A DNA stretch of 64,000 nt. Source: Streptococcus sanguinis SK49 (lineage in GTDB: Bacteria; Bacillota; Bacilli; Lactobacillales; Streptococcaceae). Location: NCBI RefSeq assembly GCF_000212815.1, contig NZ_GL890985.1, positions 1,077,198 to 1,141,197 of the forward strand, given 5' to 3'. The notes beneath the pieces are model-generated. The model made no database searches and was not told where the DNA came from. It saw only the letters and a program-made list of their open reading frames with translations. Position numbers and translations under genes: made by a program. Below, piece after piece: positions 27,853 through 35,676 of this stretch (its first letter is position 1; each line of letters begins with the position of its first letter).

Positions 27853-28500
27853 TTACATAAAGTAAACGATAGCAAGGTATTGTAGGGCAGAGGCCGCTAG
27901 AATGAAAAGGTGCCAAATCATGTGGAAGTAGGGCTTCTTTTGAGCATAGAAGCCAGCTCCTACAGTATAGCAGAGACCACCAGCCAGCATGAGTCCCCAG
28001 AAAACTGGTCCGGTTTGACCGATAATCTGCGGAATGATAAAGACTACCAGCCAGCCCATAATCAAATAGAGAGCCAAACTGAATTTTTCATTGACCTTCT
28101 TAGCGAAAATCTTGTAGAGGATACCAAAGATGGTCGTGCCCCACTGGATAGCAATGATGAGATAGCCAAACCAGTTATTCATCAGCGACAGCACGACTGG
28201 CGTGTAGCTGCCAGCGATAGCGATATAAATCATGGAGTGGTCGATAATGCGCAAGATATATTTATGGGTCGAGCCATAGGACATAGAATGGTAGACAGTT
28301 GAAGAGAGAAACATGAGAAAGAGGCTGATAACAAAGATAGAAGTTCCGATAGCAGCAACCAACCCGTGCCCTTCATAGCTATAAATGGCCGAGATAGGCA
28401 GCAGAATCAGCATCAGGACGGCCCCTACCGCATGGGTAACAGCATTGGCGATTTCCTCTCCGAAGGATAGTTTTTTACTGAGTTTAAGCGCGTAGTTCAA
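27853..28500 (-). CDS. Hemolysin-III/YqfA-family membrane protein
   Basis: The 215-residue protein has seven transmembrane helices of the PAQR/hemolysin III family. The start NYALKLSKKLSFGEEIANAVTHAVGA carries the conserved glutamate and histidine, SSTVYHSMSY (second conserved site) is near 75, and the final FHMIWHLFILAAS holds the metal-site histidines. I choose TTG at 28500 because GAGGAGG sits 9 nt before it. The ATG at 28518 would place this motif inside the coding region and lengthen the overlap with the upstream gene. Membrane enzyme activity is suspected for the family. Haemolysis is not established here. Confidence 0.85.
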   Translation of the reverse strand: MNYALKLSKKLSFGEEIANAVTHAVGAVLMLILLPISAIYSYEGHGLVAAIGTSIFVISLFLMFLSSTVYHSMSYGSTHKYILRIIDHSMIYIAIAGSYTPVVLSLMNNWFGYLIIAIQWGTTIFGILYKIFAKKVNEKFSLALYLIMGWLVVFIIPQIIGQTGPVFWGLMLAGGLCYTVGAGFYAQKKPYFHMIWHLFILAASALQYLAIVYFM

Positions 28501-28945
28501 GATTTTCTTCCTCCTCATTTGGTACTTGGATTAGGGATAAGGTCTTTTGATAGAGTTTAACCGTCTGGCAAGCAGTGGAAATGATGGGTGCCACCTCCAG
28601 CTTGCTACCGTTCATATAGTCAACGAAGTCGTCATAGAGTTCTCGCGAATCTGCTGATTTATGAAGCATATTTAAAGTAGCTGAAATTTCCTGGATAGAA
28701 AAGACCGTTTTTAAGGTCGTAATGGCAATCAAACGTGCTACCTGACGACGTTGATATTTTTTCTTGACCGGCTTGGCAATATAGCCATGCTTGACGTAGT
28801 TGTTAATCATAGAAGCAGTCAGTCCCTTGTCAGCGGATGAAATGGAAGAGCCACAGACATTGTTTACATAGAGCAGAACCTGGTCCAAATATAGGTCCAG
28901 TTCTGGTAATTCGTCCCATTTGGGAAAAACTTGTTGAGCGTTCAA
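28484..28945 (-). CDS. DUF1836 protein (MerR-like DNA-binding candidate)
   Basis: The 153-residue DUF1836 member has a helix-turn-helix-like stretch GLTASMINNYVKHGYIAKPVKKKYQRRQVARLIAI (about 43-77), comparable with MerR-type HTH domains (M-x-N-Y...Y-x-R). It starts at TTG 28945. No in-frame ATG is available nearby and the ribosome site is weak (AAAG). It overlaps the hemolysin-III gene by 17 nt and is co-transcribed with it. The promoter carries an inverted repeat that could be its own operator. Confidence 0.8.
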   Translation of the reverse strand: MNAQQVFPKWDELPELDLYLDQVLLYVNNVCGSSISSADKGLTASMINNYVKHGYIAKPVKKKYQRRQVARLIAITTLKTVFSIQEISATLNMLHKSADSRELYDDFVDYMNGSKLEVAPIISTACQTVKLYQKTLSLIQVPNEEEENLELRA

Positions 28946-28962
28946 ATCTTTATCACTTTCTT

Positions 28963-29010
28963 ATCTAGTCTTTATAACTAGATGATAACATCTCTGTAAA
29001 TCAAAGTCAA
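28963..29010 (-). promoter_or_regulatory. Promoter and candidate operator of the DUF1836 operon
   Basis: On the minus strand TTGACT (29010-29005), a 17-nt spacer, TATCAT (28987-28982). An inverted repeat ATCTAGT-7-ACTAGAT (28963-28983) overlaps the end of the -10 and the start site, a natural position for repression. Confidence 0.65.
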
Positions 29011-29038
29011 GCAAAAAATAGAATGTCCCTTTGAAATT

Positions 29039-29047
29039 TGATATAAT
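29039..29047 (+). promoter_or_regulatory. Extended -10 promoter of the VanZ-yaaA genes
   Basis: TGATATAAT at 29039-29047, an exact extended -10, 28 nt before the VanZ-family ATG. Confidence 0.6.
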
Positions 29048-29074
29048 TTTAAAAAGAAGAAAGGGAGGTTTCAG

Positions 29075-29659
29075 ATGAAAAAACAAATAATCTTTGATAT
29101 GGCAGCCTTCCTAGGCAGTCTGATTTTTTGGTCTTGGCTCTATATGCGCTTTTTTTATGCCTATGTAGCCGTTGTCTTTTACAAGAATCAGCCAGAGTGG
29201 AACCTGTTGATACCAGCTTCTATCATCCTGACTCTGACAGCTATCAGTTCGCTTTTTATACGTGGCCTCTACAGTCGGCACATTCCTCGTTGGCTGGTGC
29301 TAGCTAGTTACACCCTCTATTTTCTCATTCTATTCTATGCCCTCTTTTTGAAAAATATCGGCAGGCAGGGCTTTAGTCTGGACCTGCAGTCTTTTACCTA
29401 TAATTGGATTTATGGAGATAAGCTGGTACCAACCATGAATATCATTATGTTCATTCCGCTGGGCTTTCTCTGCAAGCTGTCATGGAAACATGCGGCTTAT
29501 TTTACCTTGGCTATCAGTCTGGTTGAGGGTAGCCAATATCTCTTTCACCTTGGCATTTTTGACTTGGGTGATATCCTGACTAATCTGCTAGGCTTCATTA
29601 TCGGCAGCTATCTACTAGAGACAGCCTTGGGAAAATGGGTTGTCCATCATATTCACTAA
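29075..29659 (+). CDS. VanZ-family membrane protein
   Basis: Encodes 194 residues with five hydrophobic segments. The conserved VanZ pattern NIIMFIPLGFLCKLSW near 126, followed by LVEGSQYLFHLGIFDLGDILTNLLGFIIG near 149-177, is clear. In vancomycin clusters VanZ contributes to teicoplanin resistance. Streptococcal homologues are chromosomal and their normal role is not settled. AAAGGGAGG precedes the ATG. yaaA starts 16 nt after its stop and shares the transcript. Confidence 0.85.
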   Translation: MKKQIIFDMAAFLGSLIFWSWLYMRFFYAYVAVVFYKNQPEWNLLIPASIILTLTAISSLFIRGLYSRHIPRWLVLASYTLYFLILFYALFLKNIGRQGFSLDLQSFTYNWIYGDKLVPTMNIIMFIPLGFLCKLSWKHAAYFTLAISLVEGSQYLFHLGIFDLGDILTNLLGFIIGSYLLETALGKWVVHHIH

Positions 29660-29675
29660 ATGAAAGAAGGAAACT

Positions 29676-30404
29676 ATGAAAATTCTTATCCCAACTGCGA
29701 AAGAGTTGAATCTAACTGCTCCATCTGCAATCCCGAATCCACTTTCAGCACAAACTCAGGCTGTGTTGGATGAGTTGGCAACCATGTCAGTAACTGACTT
29801 GGCATCATTTTATAAAATCTCCCCAGAAAGAGCGGAGGTAGAGTGGCAAGCCATTCAGGCTTTGCGAGAAGGAACTGCTCAGTATGCTCCAGCCCTTTAT
29901 CTTTTTGATGGCCTTATGTACCGCCATATCAAGAGGCAGGACTATACCAAGGAGGAAAGTCAGTATATTGAGAAGCATCTTGCCATCACATCAGCGCTTT
30001 ACGGTGTCATCCCAGCCCTGGAGCCCATAGCGCCCCATCGCTTGGACTTTATGATGCCACTCAAGTTAGATGGGAAGAGTCTCAAGGCATTTTGGAAAGA
30101 AGCTTATGACCAAGCTCTGGCAGAAGATGAGATGATTTTCTCCCTCCTGTCCAGCGAGTTTGAAACAGTCTTTTCCAAGGAAATCCGTCAGCGCATGATA
30201 GGCTTCAAGTTTCTGGAAAACCGAGGCGGTAAGCTGAAAGTCCATTCGACCATTTCTAAAAAAGCGCGTGGTGAGTTTTTAACAGCTCTAATAACTAACC
30301 AAGTAACAGAAGTCGAACAGATGAAAAAACTAAGCTTTGCTGGCTTTACTTACCGACCTGATCTGTCTAGTGAACAAGAATTGGTTTATGTGAAGGAAGT
30401 GTAG
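29676..30404 (+). CDS. yaaA: YaaA-family peroxide stress protein
   Basis: Encodes 242 residues, the usual length of YaaA (DUF328). In E. coli YaaA lowers free iron and protects DNA during peroxide stress. Recognisable segments are KILIPTAKELN at the start, PALYLFDGLMYRHIKR near 69, SALYGVIPALEPIAPHRLDFMMPLK near 107, and GFKFLENRGGKLKVHSTISKKARG near 170-193. Hydrogen-peroxide-producing oral streptococci often carry it. GAAGGAAACT precedes the ATG. Confidence 0.9.
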   Translation: MKILIPTAKELNLTAPSAIPNPLSAQTQAVLDELATMSVTDLASFYKISPERAEVEWQAIQALREGTAQYAPALYLFDGLMYRHIKRQDYTKEESQYIEKHLAITSALYGVIPALEPIAPHRLDFMMPLKLDGKSLKAFWKEAYDQALAEDEMIFSLLSSEFETVFSKEIRQRMIGFKFLENRGGKLKVHSTISKKARGEFLTALITNQVTEVEQMKKLSFAGFTYRPDLSSEQELVYVKEV

Positions 30405-30536
30405 AAGAGATATTTATATAAGGAAAAAGCATTCTTTTTATATGTGAAATTAAACAAAACACTTTAAAAGTCTTAAATTTTATTTGTCTCTTTAAAAGTA
30501 CTAAAATGGCGACTGTTTTGATGAATCTCATACTAA

Positions 30537-30564
30537 AACCCCTCGCAATTTTTGCGAGGGGTTA
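30537..30564. terminator. Terminator between yaaA and the FMN reductase gene
   Basis: AACCCCTCGCAA (30537-30548), 3-nt loop, TTGCGAGGGGTT (30552-30563). A 12-bp perfect stem. The longer T-run is on the minus strand (TTTTAG), so it most strongly serves the minus-strand reductase gene. Confidence 0.85.
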
Positions 30565-30605
30565 GTGTCTTATAAGTTTTCTTTTCTTTTTATAATCTTC
30601 TCTTT

Positions 30606-31154
30606 TTAGTTAAGGGCTGCTAAAAGAGCATCAGCCTGTGCTGAGAGTTCAGCAAGTTTGTCTTCTGCGACAGTCAGTTGACCAGTTCCCCATGCTTCTG
30701 GGTTGATACCAATACCTGTGAATGGTTCTACCACATTCATACGAATAAATGGCAGCAGGCTGCGATAGTGCTTGAATACTTCGTCTGGTGATGTGCCGTT
30801 AGCTACAGATGAAACTGTAACAGCCTTAGCATTCAGAGCAGATGGGCCAGTTGGGTCTGATAGATCCAGAGCGCGTGAAGTCCAGTCTAAAAGGTTTTTC
30901 ACTACTCCTGGAATAGCCCAGTTGTAGACAGGTGAGAAAATCCAGATGGCATCAGCGGCCAAAATTTCTTCACGAACCTTAGTAACAGCAGCTGGAGCAG
31001 GACTTTCGATGTCTTGGTTAAAGAATGGTACATCTTTGTAATCAAGATATGAAACTTCTGCATTGCCAGCCAAAGCTTTTTCTGCTTGCTCAGCCAATTG
31101 GTGGTTGAAAGAACCTTGACGAAGCGAGCCGACGATGAATAATACTTTAGACAT
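30606..31154 (-). CDS. NAD(P)H-dependent FMN reductase (flavodoxin-like fold)
   Basis: The 182-residue protein has the phosphate-binding loop [14 protein letters not shown] at residues 8-21. The NADPH-dependent FMN reductase motif is [24 protein letters not shown] near 71-94. The family includes chromate, quinone and azo reductases. AAAGGAGACA precedes the ATG. It sits 85 nt downstream of a MarR gene on the same strand, with its own promoter containing a palindrome between -35 and -10, so MarR control is likely. Confidence 0.88.
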   Translation of the reverse strand: MSKVLFIVGSLRQGSFNHQLAEQAEKALAGNAEVSYLDYKDVPFFNQDIESPAPAAVTKVREEILAADAIWIFSPVYNWAIPGVVKNLLDWTSRALDLSDPTGPSALNAKAVTVSSVANGTSPDEVFKHYRSLLPFIRMNVVEPFTGIGINPEAWGTGQLTVAEDKLAELSAQADALLAALN

Positions 31155-31174
31155 TGCATTGTCTCCTTTTTTAT

Positions 31175-31215
31175 AATATAAAGAGATATCTCTCTTGTTA
31201 CAATATATGTTACAA
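31175..31215 (-). promoter_or_regulatory. Promoter and palindromic operators of the FMN reductase gene
   Basis: On the minus strand TTGTAA (31203-31198), a 17-nt spacer, TATATT (31180-31175). The spacer contains the perfect palindrome AGAGATATCTCT (31182-31193). A second imperfect inverted repeat, TTGTTACA-5-TGTTACAA (31195-31215), covers the -35. Both are candidate MarR sites. Confidence 0.65.
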
Positions 31216-31239
31216 CATTAATCACTAGTTAGCAATTAT

Positions 31240-31686
31240 TTAGCTCAATTTTTTGAAATTTTTTAGAATGCGAATCAAATCCTGCTTATCGTCTTCTTCA
31301 AGAATGGACAGAGCTTGCTGAATATTTTTAATATGATCAGGCAGGGCAGCTTCAATTTTAGCTCTGCCTTGTTTCGTCAGACCAATCAAAAAAGCCCGGC
31401 GGTCATTTGGGTCGCAGGTGCGGACAATCCAGCCGTCGCGTTCCATATTTTTGATGACGACAGTCATGTTGCCAGAAGTAGCCAGTATACGGTCAATCAG
31501 GTCCTGAATACGCAGCTCTCCTTTGCTGTATAGGGTTTCTAAGACGGAAAACTGAGTAGGAGTCAAATCATGCTTTTTAAAAATTTGGGCTTCAATGGCA
31601 CGGATAGTTCTTTCTGCCTTATGAAAGACAATCATGGTTTTCAAATCAAGCAGAGTTTCTTTGCTTAAATCGTCTGTAATCTTCAT
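31240..31686 (-). CDS. MarR-family transcriptional regulator
   Basis: The 148-residue protein has the winged-helix core of MarR: LTPTQFSVLETLYSKGELRIQDLIDRIL (about 42-69), MTVVIKNMERDGWIVRTCDPNDRRAFLIGLTKQG (about 74-107), and a dimerisation helix at the C-terminus. The DxRxxxxxLT wing motif is intact. No ribosome site precedes the ATG. A TGG-TAAAAT -10 ends 6 nt before it and a TTGCAT -35 stands 17 nt further up, so the transcript probably starts at the A of the ATG (leaderless). It likely regulates the FMN reductase gene downstream. Confidence 0.88.
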   Translation of the reverse strand: MKITDDLSKETLLDLKTMIVFHKAERTIRAIEAQIFKKHDLTPTQFSVLETLYSKGELRIQDLIDRILATSGNMTVVIKNMERDGWIVRTCDPNDRRAFLIGLTKQGRAKIEAALPDHIKNIQQALSILEEDDKQDLIRILKNFKKLS

Positions 31687-31692
31687 AACAAT

Positions 31693-31721
31693 ATTTTACC
31701 AATAAATAGTATCATATGCAA
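31693..31721 (-). promoter_or_regulatory. Promoter of the leaderless marR-type gene
   Basis: Minus strand: TTGCAT (31721-31716), 17 nt, TAAAAT (31698-31693) with TG two bases before it. Six bases separate the -10 from the ATG at 31686. Confidence 0.7.
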
Positions 31722-31788
31722 GGATATTGCTTTAGAATTATGAGAATATTCTCATCAAAAAAAGATAGAAAAATAGGAGTATTTGTAG

Positions 31789-31794
31789 TATAAT
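31789..31794 (+). promoter_or_regulatory. -10 element directly before the tseB-like GTG start
   Basis: Consensus TATAAT, 6 nt before the GTG at 31801, with TAGAAA (4 of 6 consensus) 17 nt upstream of it. The predicted transcription start coincides with the start codon. Confidence 0.6.
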
Positions 31795-31800
31795 GACGGA

Positions 31801-32289
31801 GTGAAATATAAAAATAGAAATAAAGCCAGTTTTCCAATTTGGCAGTACCTTATCGGTATTTTTATCGTTCTCAGCGTTCTTGTCTTTTCATTTTTTGCAG
31901 ATTTGCAAGTGTCTATGCAGCCGAGACAGTCGGCTAAGGAAGCAAGCAGACGCTTGGCCAAGGAATATGCAGATCTTGAAAAAGTGGATTCTTTTGCCAT
32001 CTACAATGGGCAGGAATCCTACTACAGTCTGCTTGGCAAGACAAGTAAAGGTGTCGAAAAAGCTGTTTTGATTGCAAAAGATACCAATGAGATTCGAGTC
32101 TATCGACTGGACCAAGGTGTCAGTCAGGCAGAGGCGGAGAGAATTGCCAAGGAAAATGGAGCAGGAACTATTGATAAGGTGACCATGGGCTATTTTCAGG
32201 ATCAGCCCATCTGGGAAGTCAAGTCGGGAGGCACCTACTACCTGATTGGTTTTGAAAGCGGACAGTTGGTCAGCAAGGAGGGACTATGA
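31801..32289 (+). CDS. TseB/YpmB-like membrane-anchored protein (DUF5590)
   Basis: The 162-residue product has a basic N-terminus, one transmembrane segment (about 14-33) and an extracellular domain with two cystatin-like repeats (KEASRRLAKEYADLEKVDSF..., QAEAERIAKENGAGTIDKV...). It matches YpmB/TseB of Bacillus, implicated in cell-wall elongation control. The start is GTG 31801, with the -10 only 6 nt upstream, so the message seems leaderless. It overlaps the aminotransferase by 4 nt. The order ypmB-aspB-asnS is conserved in Bacillus and supports the call. Confidence 0.82.
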   Translation: MKYKNRNKASFPIWQYLIGIFIVLSVLVFSFFADLQVSMQPRQSAKEASRRLAKEYADLEKVDSFAIYNGQESYYSLLGKTSKGVEKAVLIAKDTNEIRVYRLDQGVSQAEAERIAKENGAGTIDKVTMGYFQDQPIWEVKSGGTYYLIGFESGQLVSKEGL

Positions 32290-33467
32290 AATTATCAAAT
32301 CGTGTCTTAAAGATGGAAGAAAGCGTGACTCTGGCAACAGCAGCGCGTGCTAAAACTTTGAAAGCACAGGGGCGGGATATTCTGTCTCTGACTCTGGGAG
32401 AGCCAGATTTTCCAACGCCTAAGAACATCCGAGACGCTGCTGTAGCAGCTGTTGAGGATGGGCGTGCTAGCTTTTATACGGTGACTAGCGGTCTGCCAGA
32501 GCTAAAAGAAGCAGTGGTAGAGTATTTTGCCAACTATTACGGCTACACCATCCAGCCTAATCAAGTGACGGTGGCAAGCGGAGCTAAGTTCTCCCTCTAC
32601 ACTTTCTTTATGAGTGTGCTTGATCCAGGTGATGAAGCTATCATTCCGACGCCTTACTGGGTCAGCTACGGCGACCAGATTAAGATGGCCGAGGGGACTC
32701 CTGTTTTTGTTCAAACCACTGAGGAAAATAATTTCAAGGTTACGGTGGAACAGCTGGAAGCTGCTCGTACTGATAAGACCAAGGTCTTGGTTTTGAACTC
32801 GCCGTCCAATCCGACTGGTATGATTTATACAGCGGATGAGCTAAGGGCGATTGGGAACTGGGCTGTGGAGCATGATATTCTGATTTTGGCAGATGACATC
32901 TATGGACGGCTGGTTTATAACGGTAATACATTTACGCCAATTTCCAGTCTGTCTGAGGAGATTCGCAAGCAGACGGTGGTCATCAATGGTGTCTCTAAGA
33001 GCTACTCCATGACAGGCTGGCGGATTGGCTACGCAGTTGGTGAGCCGGAGATTATTGCGGCTATGAGTAAGATTGCTGGCCAGACGACCTCTAACCCGAC
33101 AGCAGCGGCTCAATATGCAGCTATCGAAGCTCTGACTGGCAGCCAGGAAACGGTCGAGACTATGCGTCAGGCCTTTGAAGAGCGTCTCAATACCATCTAT
33201 CCTCTCTTGGCTCAAGTGCCAGGTTTTGAAGTGGTTAAGCCACAAGGGGCCTTCTATCTCTTTCCAAATGTCAAGAAAGCCATGGAAATGAAAGGATATA
33301 CCGATGTGACCGAGTTTACGACAGCAATTTTAGAAGAAGTTGGTGTAGCTCTGGTGACCGGAGCAGGGTTTGGTGCTCCAGAAAATGTCCGTCTTAGTTA
33401 TGCGACGGATTTGGATACGCTCAAAGAAGCCGTTCAGCGCCTGAAGCAATTTATGGAGAGCAAATAG
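32286..33467 (+). CDS. aspB: PLP-dependent aspartate aminotransferase
   Basis: The 393-residue class I aminotransferase has a SLTLGEPDFPTP start, the substrate-arginine region and VLNSPSNPTGMIY near 168-180. The PLP-lysine motif is NGVSKSYSMTGWRIGYAVG near 233-251. It converts oxaloacetate and glutamate to aspartate and 2-oxoglutarate. Some related enzymes act on aromatic amino acids. The ATGA overlap with the tseB-like gene and the nearby asnS (which uses asparagine, made from aspartate) support an aspartate role. A terminator follows. Confidence 0.88.
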   Translation: MKLSNRVLKMEESVTLATAARAKTLKAQGRDILSLTLGEPDFPTPKNIRDAAVAAVEDGRASFYTVTSGLPELKEAVVEYFANYYGYTIQPNQVTVASGAKFSLYTFFMSVLDPGDEAIIPTPYWVSYGDQIKMAEGTPVFVQTTEENNFKVTVEQLEAARTDKTKVLVLNSPSNPTGMIYTADELRAIGNWAVEHDILILADDIYGRLVYNGNTFTPISSLSEEIRKQTVVINGVSKSYSMTGWRIGYAVGEPEIIAAMSKIAGQTTSNPTAAAQYAAIEALTGSQETVETMRQAFEERLNTIYPLLAQVPGFEVVKPQGAFYLFPNVKKAMEMKGYTDVTEFTTAILEEVGVALVTGAGFGAPENVRLSYATDLDTLKEAVQRLKQFMESK

Positions 33468-33513
33468 ATCTCTCAATCTTAGACTGCTTTCGAAGATTTA
33501 TAAACAATAGATA

Positions 33514-33541
33514 AGGATGGACTCAGAGTTCGTCCTTTTTA
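33514..33541 (+). terminator. Terminator after aspB
   Basis: AGGATGGACT (33514-33523), CAG loop, AGTTCGTCCT (33527-33536), a 10-bp stem with two G-U pairs. Six T follow. Confidence 0.75.
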
Positions 33542-33817
33542 GTTACCCTAAACTGCATTGGCAAACAATTTGATAAAGTTGTAAAAGAATATAGATTATA
33601 AGCATATGAGGTTTTTTCCAAACAATTGTTTTCTTAGATTACTTTATTAATTTATAATATAACACTTTCGAAAATTAGATATCTTTTAAAAAGATTTTTG
33701 ATTTTATCCTTTTCAAGGATAGCTATTGCAATCGCTTTATGGTAAAATATAGAACAGATGTCCAAAAGATTTGTCTTGAAATAAAGTGACATTTAGCAAC
33801 CAATCTAGGAGGCAGAT
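33542..33817 (+). promoter_or_regulatory. AT-rich intergenic region with an extended -10 promoter for the VOC-asnS genes
   Basis: The 350-nt gap after aspB holds the aspB terminator and then a very AT-rich stretch without an open frame that I can support. An extended -10 TGG-TAAAAT (33740-33748) lies 70 nt before the VOC gene. I see no T-box core for asnS. Confidence 0.5.
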
Positions 33818-34183
33818 ATGATTGATCATTTTGGGATTACAGTCAAGGATTTGGAAGCCAGCAAGCTCTTTTATCAGCAAGCTTTAGAGCCATTGGGCTA
33901 CAAGATTGCCTTTGAAATTCCTCAGGCAGTAAGTTTTGCTGAACCTCGGACTGCTCCAGCTGGAGATTTTTGGTTAAGTCAGGGGCAATCAGATGCATCT
34001 CATTTTGCCTTTCGTGCGGAGACAAGGGAGCAGGTGGATGCTTTTTATCAAGCAGGCCTTGCAGCGGGTGGTCAAGATAATGGTGCCCCAGGCATTCGTC
34101 CCAAATATCACCAGCCTTATTATGCAGCCTTTGTCTTGGATCCGGATGGTAATAATGTCGAGGCAGTCTGTCATAAAGAATAA
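33818..34183 (+). CDS. VOC-family (glyoxalase/dioxygenase fold) protein
   Basis: Encodes 121 residues with one vicinal-oxygen-chelate domain. Candidate metal ligands are His4 (MIDHFGITVKDLE), the histidine in SHFAF near 66, and the terminal FVLDPDGNNVEAVCH glutamate near 116. The family includes glyoxalase I-like and fosfomycin-resistance-like enzymes. No specific reaction can be named. AGGAGGCAGAT precedes the ATG. It lies between aspB and asnS, which are adjacent in Bacillus, so it appears to be an insertion into an old gene order. Confidence 0.82.
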   Translation: MIDHFGITVKDLEASKLFYQQALEPLGYKIAFEIPQAVSFAEPRTAPAGDFWLSQGQSDASHFAFRAETREQVDAFYQAGLAAGGQDNGAPGIRPKYHQPYYAAFVLDPDGNNVEAVCHKE

Positions 34184-34204
34184 AAAATAGAAAAGAGAAA
34201 AAAC

Positions 34205-35551
34205 GTGTCAAAGAAAATCGTAACAATTATTGATGTGAAAAATTATGTTGGTCAAGAAGTGACCATCGGTGCTTGGGTAGCCAATAAGTCAGGTAAGGGT
34301 AAGATTGCTTTCTTGCAGCTGCGCGATGGCTCTGCCTTTTTCCAAGGGGTGGCCTTCAAGCCTAACTTCATTGAGAAATTTGGCGAAGAAGAAGGATTGG
34401 CGAAGTTTGATACGATTAAAAAGCTTAGCCAAGAAACTTCTGTCTATGTGACAGGGGTTGTCAAGGAAGACGAGCGTTCAAAATTTGGCTACGAGCTGGA
34501 CATCACAGACATCGAAATCATCGGTGAGTCAAATGACTATCCAATCACGCCCAAAGAACATGGGACTGACTTCCTCATGGACAACCGTCACTTGTGGCTG
34601 CGTTCTCGTAAGCAAGTAGCCATGATGCAAATCCGCAATGCCATTATCTACGCTACCTATGAATTCTTTGACAAGAATGGCTTTATGAAGTTTGACAGCC
34701 CAATCTTGTCAGGAAATGCAGCAGAAGACTCAACTGAGCTCTTTGAAACAGACTACTTCGGAACTCCAGCATACTTGAGTCAGTCAGGTCAGCTTTATCT
34801 GGAAGCAGGTGCCATGGCTCTTGGTCGCGTCTTTGACTTTGGTCCTGTATTCCGTGCAGAAAAATCAAAAACCCGTCGTCATTTGACTGAGTTCTGGATG
34901 ATGGATGCAGAGTATTCATACTTGACGCATGATGAGTCACTCGACTTGCAAGAAGCTTATGTTAAAGCTTTGATCCAAGGTGTGCTTGACCGTGCTCCTC
35001 AAGCTTTGGAAACGCTGGAACGTGATGTAGAACTTTTGAAACGCTATATTGCAGAGCCTTTCAAGCGTGTTAGCTATGATGAAGCGATTGACCTCTTGCA
35101 AGCCCATGAAAATGATGAGGATGCTGACTATGAGCATCTTGAACATGGAGATGACTTTGGTTCGCCACACGAAACATGGATTTCAAACCACTTTGGTGTA
35201 CCAACCTTTGTTGTGAACTACCCAGAAGCCATCAAGGCTTTCTATATGAAACCAGTTCCTGGAAATCCAGACCGTGTCCTCTGTGCAGACTTGCTTGCTC
35301 CAGAAGGCTACGGTGAAATCATCGGTGGTTCTATGCGTGAGGAAGACTACGATGCGCTCGTTGCTAAGATGAATGAACTTGGTATGGATACTTCAGAATA
35401 TGAATTCTACCTTGATCTTCGTAAGTATGGAACAGTTCCGCACGGTGGCTTCGGTATCGGTATCGAGCGTATGGTAACCTTTGTAGCAGGAACCAAGCAT
35501 ATCCGTGAAGCCATTCCATTCCCACGTATGCTGCACCGTATTAAACCGTAA
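34205..35551 (+). CDS. asnS: Asparaginyl-tRNA synthetase
   Basis: The 448-residue class IIb synthetase has an N-terminal OB-fold anticodon domain (about 1-115, with [25 protein letters not shown]) and a catalytic domain. Motif 2 is [21 protein letters not shown] near 219-239, and motif 3 is [16 protein letters not shown] near 418-433. It charges tRNA-Asn with asparagine. Translation starts at GTG 34205, with AGAAAAGAGAAA upstream. It follows the VOC gene by 21 nt and is closed by a strong terminator. Codon use is highly optimised, as in other housekeeping synthetases. Confidence 0.97.
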   Translation: MSKKIVTIIDVKNYVGQEVTIGAWVANKSGKGKIAFLQLRDGSAFFQGVAFKPNFIEKFGEEEGLAKFDTIKKLSQETSVYVTGVVKEDERSKFGYELDITDIEIIGESNDYPITPKEHGTDFLMDNRHLWLRSRKQVAMMQIRNAIIYATYEFFDKNGFMKFDSPILSGNAAEDSTELFETDYFGTPAYLSQSGQLYLEAGAMALGRVFDFGPVFRAEKSKTRRHLTEFWMMDAEYSYLTHDESLDLQEAYVKALIQGVLDRAPQALETLERDVELLKRYIAEPFKRVSYDEAIDLLQAHENDEDADYEHLEHGDDFGSPHETWISNHFGVPTFVVNYPEAIKAFYMKPVPGNPDRVLCADLLAPEGYGEIIGGSMREEDYDALVAKMNELGMDTSEYEFYLDLRKYGTVPHGGFGIGIERMVTFVAGTKHIREAIPFPRMLHRIKP

Positions 35552-35557
35552 ATCAAT

Positions 35558-35582
35558 AAAAACGCCCAGGGGGCGTTTTTTC
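35558..35582 (+). terminator. Terminator after asnS
   Basis: AAAAACGCCC (35558-35567), AGG loop, GGGCGTTTTT (35571-35580), then T. Confidence 0.9.
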
Positions 35583-35676
35583 AAAGCACTAGAAAGAAGA
35601 GGTGGAGATTATGTAACCAGCGGATTAACAAGTGATAAAGGATAGAAATTAAAAAACACTTGTTAAAGGAGAAAAA

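Noticed and set aside
33542-33817. T-box for asnS or a hidden gene in the AT-rich gap
   Set aside because: No T-box motif or antiterminator was recognised, and no frame has a start with ribosome site and protein-like composition.
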